Of a stretch of DNA of 64,000 nt, positions 7,758 to 16,702 are shown piece by piece. Source of the DNA: Tyzzerella sp. (GTDB taxonomy: Bacteria; Bacillota; Clostridia; Lachnospirales; Lachnospiraceae); assembly GCA_017465565.1 (NCBI GenBank), contig JAFTWA010000058.1, forward strand, positions 38,167 to 102,166, written 5' to 3'. The position numbers and the translations under genes were made by a program. The notes under the pieces are model-generated. The model worked only from the letters and a program-made list of their open reading frames with translations, was not told the DNA's origin and did not search any database. Position 1 is the first letter of the stretch, and each line of letters opens with the position of its first letter.

Positions 7758-9040
7758 TGGGAATATTGCAAATCTGGATTCTGCAGATGACCTTTTGGGT
7801 GAGCGGAGCGATTTTCTCATGCTCAATGGAAAAAAGAGAACGTTTTGGAGTCAGGGCAGGTATCTTTGCGATTCTGGCAATTGTTGAAGGAATCATTTTT
7901 CAACTTTTATGGGGCGGACAAATGTGGCTTGTGCTGGGCGGACGAGTTGTCTCTGCTGTTTTGATGGTTATTATTCTTTGGTGTTGCTGGCAGATAACCT
8001 GGACAGTCTCAGTTTACAATGCTATCTGGGGAATGTCTGTGTGGCAGCTTGCGTTAGAACTGTGGAAGGTGGCCCGATTTTGGGAAAACAGTGTGTTTAT
8101 AGAAAATGTGCTGGCGGATGTTTTGTTGATTTTGGGTTTGTTCGGTGGAAGTTTTGTTATATGCGCCTGTACTATAGCGAGATGGATGCCAAAAGACCGA
8201 AAAAAGAAAATTGGTCCTAGACAATTATCATCGGCAATTTTAATATTTTTAATTATTGAAATGCTGGCATATTCACCGACATTAAGTGGATTTACTGCAT
8301 ACAACGAAGATTGGAAATTCTTATATTTATCTCAATTAATGTGTCTGGTAATTTTATACCTGCAAAATGAACTTTTTAAGAAGAGTGAAATGAAGCAGGA
8401 ATTAGCACTTATGAATCTTCTATGGAAAAAAGAGCAGGACCAGTACCAGCTTACAAAAGAGAATATTGCACTGATTAATCAAAAAAGCCATGATTTAAAG
8501 CATCAGATAAGGGCGCTTCGTAAGGCAAGCAAGGAAGAATTAGATACATACTTGGATGAGATGGAAGACAGTGTTCGTATCTATGAGGCAATTGTAAAAA
8601 CTGGGAATGATGTTTTTGATACAATTCTGACAGAGAAAAGTCTCTACTGTAAAGACAGGGGGATACAGGTTTCCTGTGTGGCAGATGGAAGTCAGATGGA
8701 TTTTATTAATACAGTTGATTTATACGCAATACTTGGAAATGCAATGGACAATGCAATTGAAGCGGTTGAAAAATTCGATGAATTGGAAAAACGTCAGATT
8801 GATGTTATGATTTACCGACAACAGAATTTCCTGGTAATGAACATTATTAATCCAATCGATGGAAATCTGATTTACGAGGGTGAATTTCCTGTAACAACAA
8901 AAGGTGATAAGAAGTTTCATGGTTATGGACTTAGAAGTATAAAATATATTTTGAATAAATATGATGGTGTCTTAAATATTAGCGAGGAAGATGGGTGTTT
9001 TTCTTTGAAAATTTTAATACCGATTCCGAATGAACAATAA
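7757..9040 (+). CDS. GHKL-domain sensor histidine kinase (AgrC-like)
   Basis: A 427-residue membrane sensor. The N-terminal ~205 residues form about six hydrophobic segments with no large external domain, the layout seen in peptide-sensing AgrC/ComD-type kinases. The cytoplasmic part has a coiled-coil linker, the phospho-acceptor H245 in KSHDLKHQIRALR, the N box LGNAMDNAIEA (about 330-340) and the G box HGYGLRSI (about 391-398). Translation is coupled to the response regulator by a TAATG overlap, and a strong terminator directly follows the stop. The absence of an extracellular sensor domain suggests that the signal is a peptide or a membrane event. Its link to the M50-like protease rests on the operon. 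Confidence 0.92.
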   Translation: MGILQIWILQMTFWVSGAIFSCSMEKRERFGVRAGIFAILAIVEGIIFQLLWGGQMWLVLGGRVVSAVLMVIILWCCWQITWTVSVYNAIWGMSVWQLALELWKVARFWENSVFIENVLADVLLILGLFGGSFVICACTIARWMPKDRKKKIGPRQLSSAILIFLIIEMLAYSPTLSGFTAYNEDWKFLYLSQLMCLVILYLQNELFKKSEMKQELALMNLLWKKEQDQYQLTKENIALINQKSHDLKHQIRALRKASKEELDTYLDEMEDSVRIYEAIVKTGNDVFDTILTEKSLYCKDRGIQVSCVADGSQMDFINTVDLYAILGNAMDNAIEAVEKFDELEKRQIDVMIYRQQNFLVMNIINPIDGNLIYEGEFPVTTKGDKKFHGYGLRSIKYILNKYDGVLNISEEDGCFSLKILIPIPNEQ

Positions 9041-9083
9041 AAGAGGTTTTGTTCGTCAAAATGACGAATAGAACCTCTTTTTA
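9041..9083 (+). terminator. Rho-independent terminator after the GHKL kinase
   Basis: AAGAGGTT..GTTCGTCA, a loop of AAA, then TGACGAA..GAACCTC followed by TTTTT. The stem has more than 13 pairs with small bulges and begins directly after the stop codon. Confidence 0.88.
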
Positions 9084-9198
9084 CTTACCGCTTAGGACAC
9101 AAAAACGACCGCTTGTGAAATTTCGATAAAAGTTGGTAGAAATTGATATAATTTATGGGTAAATTGCCCAAAATCACTGGAAATTGTGTAAATATGCA

Positions 9199-9256
9199 TG
9201 TTATAATGATAGAAATGTATATTGGCAAAATGCGTGATGCTATACGTTTTGCCAAT
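9199..9256 (+). promoter_or_regulatory. Extended -10 promoter and inverted-repeat operator of the glycoside operon
   Basis: TGTTATAAT (9199-9207) is an extended -10 with no clear -35. Just downstream, ATTGGCAAAA (9221-9230) and TTTTGCCAAT (9247-9256) form perfect ten-base inverted arms 16 bases apart. A dimeric repressor bound there would sit at the transcription start and block the promoter. No regulator gene is adjacent, so the protein that binds it is unknown. Confidence 0.65.
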
Positions 9257-9281
9257 AATGTGGTAAGAAAGGGGAAAATGG

Positions 9282-11216
9282 ATGAGAAAGATCACAAAAC
9301 TCATGGCCGGATGGAGTTTTACCGACCAACAGGGAAACAGAACAGCTGTTCAATTGCCACATACATGGAATGCGAAGGACGGACAAGACGGTGGAAATGA
9401 CTACTGGCGTGGCACATTGGTATATGACAATCATTTTGCGAAACCAGAATACAATGCAGAAAAAGAATGTGTATACTTACAATTCCATGGTATTAATGCA
9501 AGTGCAAATATTATTTTGAATGACGAATCTGTATGTAAACATGATGGAGGATATTCCACATTTCGTGTAGAAGTAACAGAGAAACTCAAGGAAGATAATA
9601 GTATCGTTATTGAAGTGGATAACAGTGTAAATGACCGTGTATATCCACAAAAAGCAGATTTTACATTTTATGGTGGAATCTATCGTGATATTGAAATTTT
9701 AGTGGTTTCGAAAGAACACTTTGATTTGGACTATTATGGTGGTCCAGGTATGAAATATGTAACAAAAGTGTCTGGAAAAGATGCAGAGGTACATGTAAAT
9801 ACTTATATAAATGAAGCGGCAAAGAGTGCAAACGCTAAAGTTGTAGTTGAACTATCCGATGACAGGGGAAATGTAGTTGCAGATGCAGAAGGCTTGGATG
9901 TAACTCTTGATATTCCAAACGTACATCTCTGGGATGGTTTGGAAGACCCATATTTATATCAAATTAAAGCTACTTTAATTAAAAATGGAAATGAAGTAGA
10001 CGAAATTTCATGTAACTGCGGTGTTCGTACATTTGAATTCAGTCCAAAAGACGGATTTCATCTGAATGGAAGACCATATCCACTTCACGGTGTGTCTCGT
10101 CATCAGGATTTTAAAGGTATTGGAAATGCAATTTCAAGAGCAGAACATGACAGAGATATGGAACTTATCCGTGAATTAGGTGCGAATACGATTCGTTTGG
10201 CACACTATCAGCATGACCAGTATTTCTATGATTTATGTGATAAAGCCGGAATGATTGTCTGGGCGGAAATTCCTTACATTTCAGAGCATTTGGCAAACGG
10301 AAATGAGAACACAATTTCACAGATGAAGGAATTGATTATTCAGAATTACAATCATCCAAGTATTGTGGTTTGGGGTGTTTCAAACGAAATTACAATTTCA
10401 GGAAGACAGTACAAGAAGCAAATGCTTGCAAACCACCATGCATTAAATGACTTGTGTCATGAAATGGACCCTACTCGTCCAACAACACTTGCTTGTTATG
10501 CAATGTGTCCACACTGGCATCCAGTTGCTCACATCACCGATTTGGTTGGATGGAACTTATATCTTGGATGGTATGTGCCATTCTTGTGGTTAAATGATTT
10601 ATGGATTAAATTTTGGCATTTCCTATATCCAAACCGCTGCTTGTGTTATTCAGAGTACGGTGCAGAGGGTATGCCAAATCTTCACTCTAAGAAACCAAAA
10701 CGTGGAGATAATTCAGAAGAATACCATTCTAAATATCATGAATATATGCTCGAATGCTTCAAACGCTTCCCATATATGTGGGCGCATTACTACTGGAATA
10801 TGTTTGACTTCGCGGCAGATGCCCGTAATCAGGGCGGCGAGCCAGGTATGAACCATAAAGGTTTAATTACATTTGACCGTAAGACAAAGAAAGATGCATT
10901 CTACTTATACAAAGCATACTGGAATAAGAAGGATAAATTCGTTTATCTTGCTGGCAGACGCTATGAATACCGCAGCGCAGCGCAGCAGACGATTACAGTT
11001 TACTCTAACTTAGATGAAGTTTCTTTATATCACAATGGCAAACTTGTTGGAACCAAGAAGGGCGAAAACGTATTCAAATTTGATATTACTTTAGAAGCAG
11101 AGAATAAGTTAGAAGTAAAAGCAGGTGATTACACAGACAGCTGTGTGATTTATAAAGTAGATGAAGAGAAACCAGAATATCGCTTGGCAAAAGGCGATAG
11201 TTCGAACTGGATGTAA
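9282..11216 (+). CDS. Glycoside hydrolase family 2 protein
   Basis: A 644-residue exo-acting glycosidase with no signal peptide, so probably cytoplasmic. Order: jelly-roll sugar-binding domain (about 1-150, with PHTWNAKDGQDGG and FYGGIYRDI), immunoglobulin-like domain (about 155-260), and TIM barrel from about 265. Catalytic residues are visible: acid/base E369 in VVWGVSNE and nucleophile E458 in CYSEYGAEG. Substrate cannot be read directly; the family covers beta-galactosidase, beta-glucuronidase and beta-mannosidase. The NKG motif typical of glucuronidases is not seen, which leans towards a galactoside-type substrate. It starts at 9282 behind AAAGGGG; an ATG four bases earlier is out of frame. 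The operon continues with a GH3 enzyme and a sugar symporter. Confidence 0.93.
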   Translation: MRKITKLMAGWSFTDQQGNRTAVQLPHTWNAKDGQDGGNDYWRGTLVYDNHFAKPEYNAEKECVYLQFHGINASANIILNDESVCKHDGGYSTFRVEVTEKLKEDNSIVIEVDNSVNDRVYPQKADFTFYGGIYRDIEILVVSKEHFDLDYYGGPGMKYVTKVSGKDAEVHVNTYINEAAKSANAKVVVELSDDRGNVVADAEGLDVTLDIPNVHLWDGLEDPYLYQIKATLIKNGNEVDEISCNCGVRTFEFSPKDGFHLNGRPYPLHGVSRHQDFKGIGNAISRAEHDRDMELIRELGANTIRLAHYQHDQYFYDLCDKAGMIVWAEIPYISEHLANGNENTISQMKELIIQNYNHPSIVVWGVSNEITISGRQYKKQMLANHHALNDLCHEMDPTRPTTLACYAMCPHWHPVAHITDLVGWNLYLGWYVPFLWLNDLWIKFWHFLYPNRCLCYSEYGAEGMPNLHSKKPKRGDNSEEYHSKYHEYMLECFKRFPYMWAHYYWNMFDFAADARNQGGEPGMNHKGLITFDRKTKKDAFYLYKAYWNKKDKFVYLAGRRYEYRSAAQQTITVYSNLDEVSLYHNGKLVGTKKGENVFKFDITLEAENKLEVKAGDYTDSCVIYKVDEEKPEYRLAKGDSSNWM

Positions 11217-11250
11217 TTCATCTAACATAAAAAGAAAGGGAGAAAAATTT

Positions 11251-14200
11251 ATGGACAAGAAAGAAATCAAGGCTCGCAAAAAAGCCTACAAAAAAGCTTT
11301 GAGAAAGGCTAGAAGACCTTGGAAATTCTTAACTATCCTCAGTGCACCTCTTGCAATTATTTTCACAGTGATGTTGATTATTGTTTCAATGTTTGACAAC
11401 ACAGTTGCATTATTTGTAGGTGGTACATTCTGGAAATTAGAAAACGAAGATCCAAGTGCAATTTACTATGAAAGTGATTTTGCAACAAATGAAGAAAGAA
11501 TTGAAAAAGGTGCTGAACTTGTAAAAAAAGTTGAAGCAGAAGGTGCATCTCTTTTAACAAATGAAAACAAAGCACTTCCACTTGCGAGTGGCTCTAAAGT
11601 AAGCTTGTTCTCAACTTCATCTGTAAACATTGTTTATGGTGGTACAGGTTCGGCAAACGTAGATGCTTCACAATGTGATAACTTAAAAACAGCATTAGAG
11701 AAAGAAGATTTTACGGTAAATCCAACATTATGGGATTTCTACTTGACAGGTGAGGCTGCTGAATATACACGCGGTAATGCAGGGGCTGTAGTGCAAGACT
11801 CTGCAACAGCTAGTGGATATGGAACAGCAGAAATTGTAGAAGCTCCATGGAAGCTCTACACAGAAGATGTAATTAATTCTGTTGGCGAATATGGTGATGC
11901 AGCAATCGTTGTATTATCACGTATCGGTGGAGAAGGTGCAGACAGCTATTTCGATGATAAATTAGGTGATGGTAAAAACTATCTTGCATTAAACGATATC
12001 GAAAAAGAAATGATGACTAATATCAAAGCATTAAAAGATGCTGGAAAAATTAGCAAAATCGTGGTATTAATTAATACTTCAAACGCTCTTCAGGTTGATT
12101 TCTTAAAGAACAACGAGTATGGAGTAGACGCTGCACTTTGGATTGGCGGTGTAGGACAGACAGGTCTCAATGCGGTGGCTGAAATCTTAAGTGGTAAAGT
12201 GAACCCATCAGGCAGCCTGCCAGATACATACTGCTATGACAACTACTCAAGCCCAGTTATGCAAAACTTTACACCAGTTGTTTACGAAGGCGACACAAGC
12301 AAGATTCCTGCACATGCAGATACATACATGGTATACCAAGAAGGTATCTATGTAGGTTACAAATATTATGAAACACGTTACGAAGATTACGTAATGGGTA
12401 CAGGTAATGCAGGTGAATACGCTTATGGCGATGACGTTGCATTCCCATTCGGTTATGGTCTCAGCTATACAGAATTCGAATACAGCGATATGACGCTTGC
12501 CTATGATGAAGCTACAACAACATATACAATCAACGTGAAAGTTACAAACAAAGGTGAAGTAGCAGGTAAAGAAACAGTTCAAATCTACGTTTCTAGCCCA
12601 TACACACAATACGATATTGATAACAAAGTGGAAAAAGCTTCCGTATCATTAGTTGGATTTGATAAGACAGACATCTTAGAGCCAGGCGCATCTGAAACAT
12701 TGACAATCGAAGTGGATGGCGACTATGTAGCAAGCTACGACGCTTATGGCGCTGGCACATATATCTTAGACGCTGGTGATTACTACTTCACAGCAGCTAC
12801 AGATGCCCACAATGCAGCGAACAACGTATTAGCAGCAAAAGGTTACACAGCAGAAAGTACAAATGGCCGTATGGACGCAGCTGGTAATGCTTCATTAGTA
12901 ACAAAATGGAACAATCCAGAATTAGACACTGTCACCTACGCTACAAGCGATGCTGGTACAGAAATCAATAACAAATTAAATGCTTCTGACCCTAACATGA
13001 ACGAAGAAGTAGACGACATTGTATACTTGACACGTAATGACTGGGAAGGTACAATGCCAAGCTTAGAAAAGACAGTTAAAATCGTATTGAACGAGTATCT
13101 AATTCAAGCTTTACAAGATCAACAATACACTTCAGACCCAAGTTCTGCAGTATCAATGCCTAGACTTGGTGCAGACAACGGTTTGAGACTTTACGACATG
13201 ATCGGTCTTGATTATGACGATCCAAAATGGGACGAGTTATTAGATCAACTTACATTTGATGAAATGGTTTCATTGATTGGTGATTCATTCCACTGGACAA
13301 TGCCTGTAATATCAGTTCAGGCACCTGGAACACGTGATGAAAATGGTCCTCAGGGATTAACAGTTGCTTTATTCGGCAGCCAGCTTGGTGTTGAAACGAC
13401 AGCCCTTACTTCAGAAGACGTGTTAGCAGCTACATTTAACAAAGATTTAGTATATGAAATTGGTAATATCGTAGGTAACGACTGTTTAGAAGCAGAAATC
13501 ACATTCCTCTATGGTCCTGGTGCAAATACACACAGATCTCCATATGGTGGACGTAACTTCGAATACTATTCAGAAGATGCTGTTTTATCATCAGAAATTG
13601 GTAAAGCAGAAGTAAAAGGTATTGAAGACAAAGGTGTATTCGTAGTAATGAAACACTTTGCATTGAATGATTGTGAACAAGACAGAATCGGTCTTGGTGT
13701 TTGGTTAAACGAACAAGCTGCTCGTGAAATCTATTTAAGAGCATTCCAAGGTGCCTTAGAAGACTCACAAGCTGGTGGAAATGGTGTTATGATGGCTTAT
13801 ACTCGTTGGGGTGCTCAATGGTCAGGTGCTAACGCAGGACTAGTTAAGGGTATCTTAAACGAAGAATGGCAATGTAATGGTCTTCAAATTACTGACAACG
13901 TACTCAACACAATGGTTAATGGCGTTGATGGTGTAATGGGCGGAACCACAACATACGATTCAATGCTTACATTCATGATTACTAATAATGGATTAGCAAA
14001 ATATGAAGACGATCCTGTAGTAGTTTCAGCTATGAGAGAAGCTTGTCACCATAACTTGTATGCAATTGCAAATTCACAGGCAATGAATGGTATCGGAGCA
14101 AACACAACAATTGAAAGAACAGAGCCTACAGTTAAAGTTATGTGTCAGATCTTATCTTGTGGATTCTGGTTCTTGCTTGTACTCTCGCTGGTACTCTGGA

Positions 14201-14280
14201 TTATCAAAGTAAGCAAGTTCAGAAAATCAGAAGAATATATCAGCTATAAAGAATTTAGAAAATCATTAAAAAACAAATAA
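11251..14280 (+). CDS. Membrane-anchored GH3 glycosidase with swapped domain order
   Basis: A 1009-residue protein related to family 3 beta-glucosidases, but built back to front. A Lys/Arg-rich start and a hydrophobic helix (about 23-50) are followed by the usual C-terminal GH3 domain (GASLLTNENKALPL, then FPFGYGLSYTEFEY) and an Fn3-like domain. The usual N-terminal barrel comes second, with KHFALNDCEQDR and a nucleophile motif QITDN where most relatives have SDW. A second hydrophobic helix near 968-988 and a basic tail end the protein. Both tails should be cytoplasmic and the enzyme outside. The start is at 11251 behind AAAGGGAG; the frame is open further back but overlaps GH2. Swapped GH3s are known from Butyrivibrio and Ruminococcus; double anchoring is less usual. 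Confidence 0.9.
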   Translation: MDKKEIKARKKAYKKALRKARRPWKFLTILSAPLAIIFTVMLIIVSMFDNTVALFVGGTFWKLENEDPSAIYYESDFATNEERIEKGAELVKKVEAEGASLLTNENKALPLASGSKVSLFSTSSVNIVYGGTGSANVDASQCDNLKTALEKEDFTVNPTLWDFYLTGEAAEYTRGNAGAVVQDSATASGYGTAEIVEAPWKLYTEDVINSVGEYGDAAIVVLSRIGGEGADSYFDDKLGDGKNYLALNDIEKEMMTNIKALKDAGKISKIVVLINTSNALQVDFLKNNEYGVDAALWIGGVGQTGLNAVAEILSGKVNPSGSLPDTYCYDNYSSPVMQNFTPVVYEGDTSKIPAHADTYMVYQEGIYVGYKYYETRYEDYVMGTGNAGEYAYGDDVAFPFGYGLSYTEFEYSDMTLAYDEATTTYTINVKVTNKGEVAGKETVQIYVSSPYTQYDIDNKVEKASVSLVGFDKTDILEPGASETLTIEVDGDYVASYDAYGAGTYILDAGDYYFTAATDAHNAANNVLAAKGYTAESTNGRMDAAGNASLVTKWNNPELDTVTYATSDAGTEINNKLNASDPNMNEEVDDIVYLTRNDWEGTMPSLEKTVKIVLNEYLIQALQDQQYTSDPSSAVSMPRLGADNGLRLYDMIGLDYDDPKWDELLDQLTFDEMVSLIGDSFHWTMPVISVQAPGTRDENGPQGLTVALFGSQLGVETTALTSEDVLAATFNKDLVYEIGNIVGNDCLEAEITFLYGPGANTHRSPYGGRNFEYYSEDAVLSSEIGKAEVKGIEDKGVFVVMKHFALNDCEQDRIGLGVWLNEQAAREIYLRAFQGALEDSQAGGNGVMMAYTRWGAQWSGANAGLVKGILNEEWQCNGLQITDNVLNTMVNGVDGVMGGTTTYDSMLTFMITNNGLAKYEDDPVVVSAMREACHHNLYAIANSQAMNGIGANTTIERTEPTVKVMCQILSCGFWFLLVLSLVLWIIKVSKFRKSEEYISYKEFRKSLKNK

Positions 14281-14302
14281 TTAAAGTAAGAAGGAATAAT
14301 AA

Positions 14303-15865
14303 ATGGGAAACGAACAAAAAGCAGCAAACACAGGAGTGAACCGTGCTAAGATGTATCAATTGGCACTGTTCCCACTCAACAACGGTGCGACAAACGTTTA
14401 TTATGTATTAATCTTGTCTTATATCGCAACATTCGGTAACAATGTACTAGGTATTGCTACTGTATTTGCATCAGTAATGGTAACAGGTATGCGTGTATTT
14501 GATGCCATTACTGACCCAATCATTGGGGCATTAATGGACCGTACAAATGGTAAATTTGGTAAGTTCAGACCGTTCATCGTAATTGGTAACGCGATTATGG
14601 CAATTTCTGTTATTGTGTTATACATGGTAACACCACTTATCCCGGCAGATATGGTTGGCTTGCGTTATGCGGCATTTATACTCTTATATGCAGTATGGGT
14701 AATCGGATACACATTCCAGACATCAGTAACTCGTTCTGGACAGACTGTATTGACAAATGACCCTAACCAAAGACCATTATTCACAATTTTTAATACCATT
14801 GGTTCTATGGCAGGTATGGGACTTATGCAGTTTTTGGCGCCAATCGTTCGTTCAAACGTAGCGGACTATGACAGTGCAAGCTTTTATGCATTCTTAACGC
14901 CAATTGGCGTGGGCGTATCGATTGTTCTTAGTATTTTAGCTATCATCGGTATCTGGGAAAAGGATAACTCAAAATACTTTGGTATCGGTGGAGACAAGCA
15001 AGAAAAGACAAAGATGTCAGAATATATCGAAATCATCAAAAACAACAATCCAATGCAGCGCTTAATGGTTGCAGGTGCTGGATGTAAATTGGCATTATCG
15101 ATTGCGACAAACTTAACAGTACTTTGTATGTTATACGGGTGTATGATGGGCAACTACGATGGATTATACTTACCAATGATGGTAGTTGGTTATGTATGCT
15201 CGGTACCATTCTTCATGTTGACAGTGCGTACCTCTCAAAAACAGGGTCAAAAGGCGTCCTTAATGAAGTACGTAGCAATTGCATTTGTATGCTATATCGG
15301 TGTTTTAGCACTGCTCCTTCTCTGGAAGCAGGGCAATCCAGCATGGAATATGAGATTGGATGTATCTTTTAAACTGTTCGGTGGAAATATAGATTTTAGT
15401 TTTGGTACCAACTTATATACAATCTTATTCATTATCTTCTTTGGTATTGGATATGGAGCATACTACTCAACAGCAGATATGCCAATCCCAATGGTAGCTG
15501 ACTGTTCAGACTACGAAACATACCGCTCAGGAAAATACATTCCAGGTATCATGGGAACATTATTCTCATTAGTAGATAAATTAGTATCTTCATTATCAGC
15601 TACAGTAGTAGGTATTGCAGTTTCTGTTATCGGATTGGAAAACCTGCCAACAGCTGAAACTCCATATGCACCAGGAATGAACTGGGTTGTTATCGTATTA
15701 TTCTGTATCATCCCAATGGTGGCTTGGGCAATTACGTTACTCGTAATGAAGGGCTATGAATTAACGGGTCCCCGTATGAAAGAGATTCAAGCAATCAATA
15801 CACAGCGTAAGGAAGCAATCGCTAATGGAATGAGTATGGAAGAAGCAATGGAAAAATACAAATAA
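14303..15865 (+). CDS. GPH-family sugar:cation symporter
   Basis: A 520-residue membrane transporter of the glycoside-pentoside-hexuronide:cation symporter family (melibiose carrier type, MFS fold), with about twelve hydrophobic helices. Landmarks are the early DAITDPIIGALMDRTNGKFGKFRP loop (about 72-95), where the acidic residues bind the coupling cation, and the central loop with EKDNSKYFG between the two six-helix halves. It lies 22 bases after the GH3 gene, behind GAAGGAA, and ends the operon at a terminator. It would import a glycoside or oligosaccharide, with external cleavage by the anchored GH3 and internal cleavage by GH2. The exact substrate is not readable. Confidence 0.93.
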   Translation: MGNEQKAANTGVNRAKMYQLALFPLNNGATNVYYVLILSYIATFGNNVLGIATVFASVMVTGMRVFDAITDPIIGALMDRTNGKFGKFRPFIVIGNAIMAISVIVLYMVTPLIPADMVGLRYAAFILLYAVWVIGYTFQTSVTRSGQTVLTNDPNQRPLFTIFNTIGSMAGMGLMQFLAPIVRSNVADYDSASFYAFLTPIGVGVSIVLSILAIIGIWEKDNSKYFGIGGDKQEKTKMSEYIEIIKNNNPMQRLMVAGAGCKLALSIATNLTVLCMLYGCMMGNYDGLYLPMMVVGYVCSVPFFMLTVRTSQKQGQKASLMKYVAIAFVCYIGVLALLLLWKQGNPAWNMRLDVSFKLFGGNIDFSFGTNLYTILFIIFFGIGYGAYYSTADMPIPMVADCSDYETYRSGKYIPGIMGTLFSLVDKLVSSLSATVVGIAVSVIGLENLPTAETPYAPGMNWVVIVLFCIIPMVAWAITLLVMKGYELTGPRMKEIQAINTQRKEAIANGMSMEEAMEKYK

Positions 15866-15880
15866 ACTTCTAAAGAAAAG

Positions 15881-15917
15881 CAGCTCTGGAGAAATATCTC
15901 TGGAGCTTCTTTTTTGT
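15881..15917 (+). terminator. Rho-independent terminator after the symporter
   Basis: AGCTCTGGAGA (15882-15892), a four-base loop and TCTCTGGAGCT (15897-15907), an 11-pair stem with two G-U pairs, followed by TCTTTTTTG. Confidence 0.88.
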
Positions 15918-16024
15918 TTGCAGAATAGATGGATATTTGATATCAAAAATAGTATAATGGAAACACAGATTTTACATAAATCTCTGATAGTATGGAAATA
16001 AGTAGACTATGAAGAGGTGTGATT

Positions 16025-16702
16025 ATGCAAAAAATGAAAATTTTAGTTGTAGATGACGAAAGTAGAATGCGTAAATTAATCCGCGACTTTTTAGAGCGGG
16101 AAGGATATCAGATTCTGGAGGCAGCGGACGGAGTAGAAGCTTTAGATTTATTTTATGAATATAAGGATATTGATTTGATGATTCTGGATGTGATGATGCC
16201 GAAAATGGATGGCTGGCAGGTGTGTAAGGAGGTACGTGAACGCTCCAAGGTACCAATTATGATGCTGACTGCACGTGCAGAAGAACAGAGCGAATTAAAG
16301 GGATTTGAACTGGGAGTGGACGAGTACATTGCAAAACCATTTAGCCCAAAGATTCTTGTGGCAAGAGTGGGTGCCCTCCTGAAACGCGCGAAAAATGCGG
16401 TGGAAGAAGCTTCCATTAATGCTGGCGGCATTGTGATTGACAAGAACGCCCATTTGGTAACCATTGATGGTGAGGTTGTGGATTTGAGTGTAAAAGAATT
16501 TGAACTTCTCACATATTTTATTGAGAACCAGAAGATTGCATTGTCGCGGGAGAAGATTTTAAATCATGTGTGGAATTATGATTATTTTGGTGATGCGAGA
16601 ACGATTGACACACATGTGAAAAAGCTCCGCAGCAAAATGGGTGAAAAAGGAAATTACATTAAAACAATCTGGGGAATGGGATATAAGTTTGAGGTGGAAT
16701 AA
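16025..16702 (+). CDS. OmpR/PhoB-family response regulator
   Basis: A 225-residue two-component transcription factor. The receiver domain (1-120) has D10-D11, the phospho-acceptor D55 in LMILDVMMPKMDGW, and the TAR...AKPF switch and Lys motifs (K106 region). The C-terminal winged helix (about 130-225) ends in RTIDTHVKKLRSKMG and IWGMGYKFE, typical of OmpR/PhoB. The start is the ATG at 16025, seven bases after GAAGAGGTG; a GTG two codons earlier is too close to that site. Its stop overlaps the kinase start (TAATG). A TATAAT at 15953 with no clear -35 may be the promoter. The signal and target genes are unknown; hisH and hisF follow on the same strand. Confidence 0.94.
   Translation: MQKMKILVVDDESRMRKLIRDFLEREGYQILEAADGVEALDLFYEYKDIDLMILDVMMPKMDGWQVCKEVRERSKVPIMMLTARAEEQSELKGFELGVDEYIAKPFSPKILVARVGALLKRAKNAVEEASINAGGIVIDKNAHLVTIDGEVVDLSVKEFELLTYFIENQKIALSREKILNHVWNYDYFGDARTIDTHVKKLRSKMGEKGNYIKTIWGMGYKFEVE

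Noticed and set aside
11161-11250. GH3 frame extended back to 11161
   Set aside because: That stretch overlaps the GH2 coding end in another frame, and the ribosome site AAAGGGAG points to 11251.
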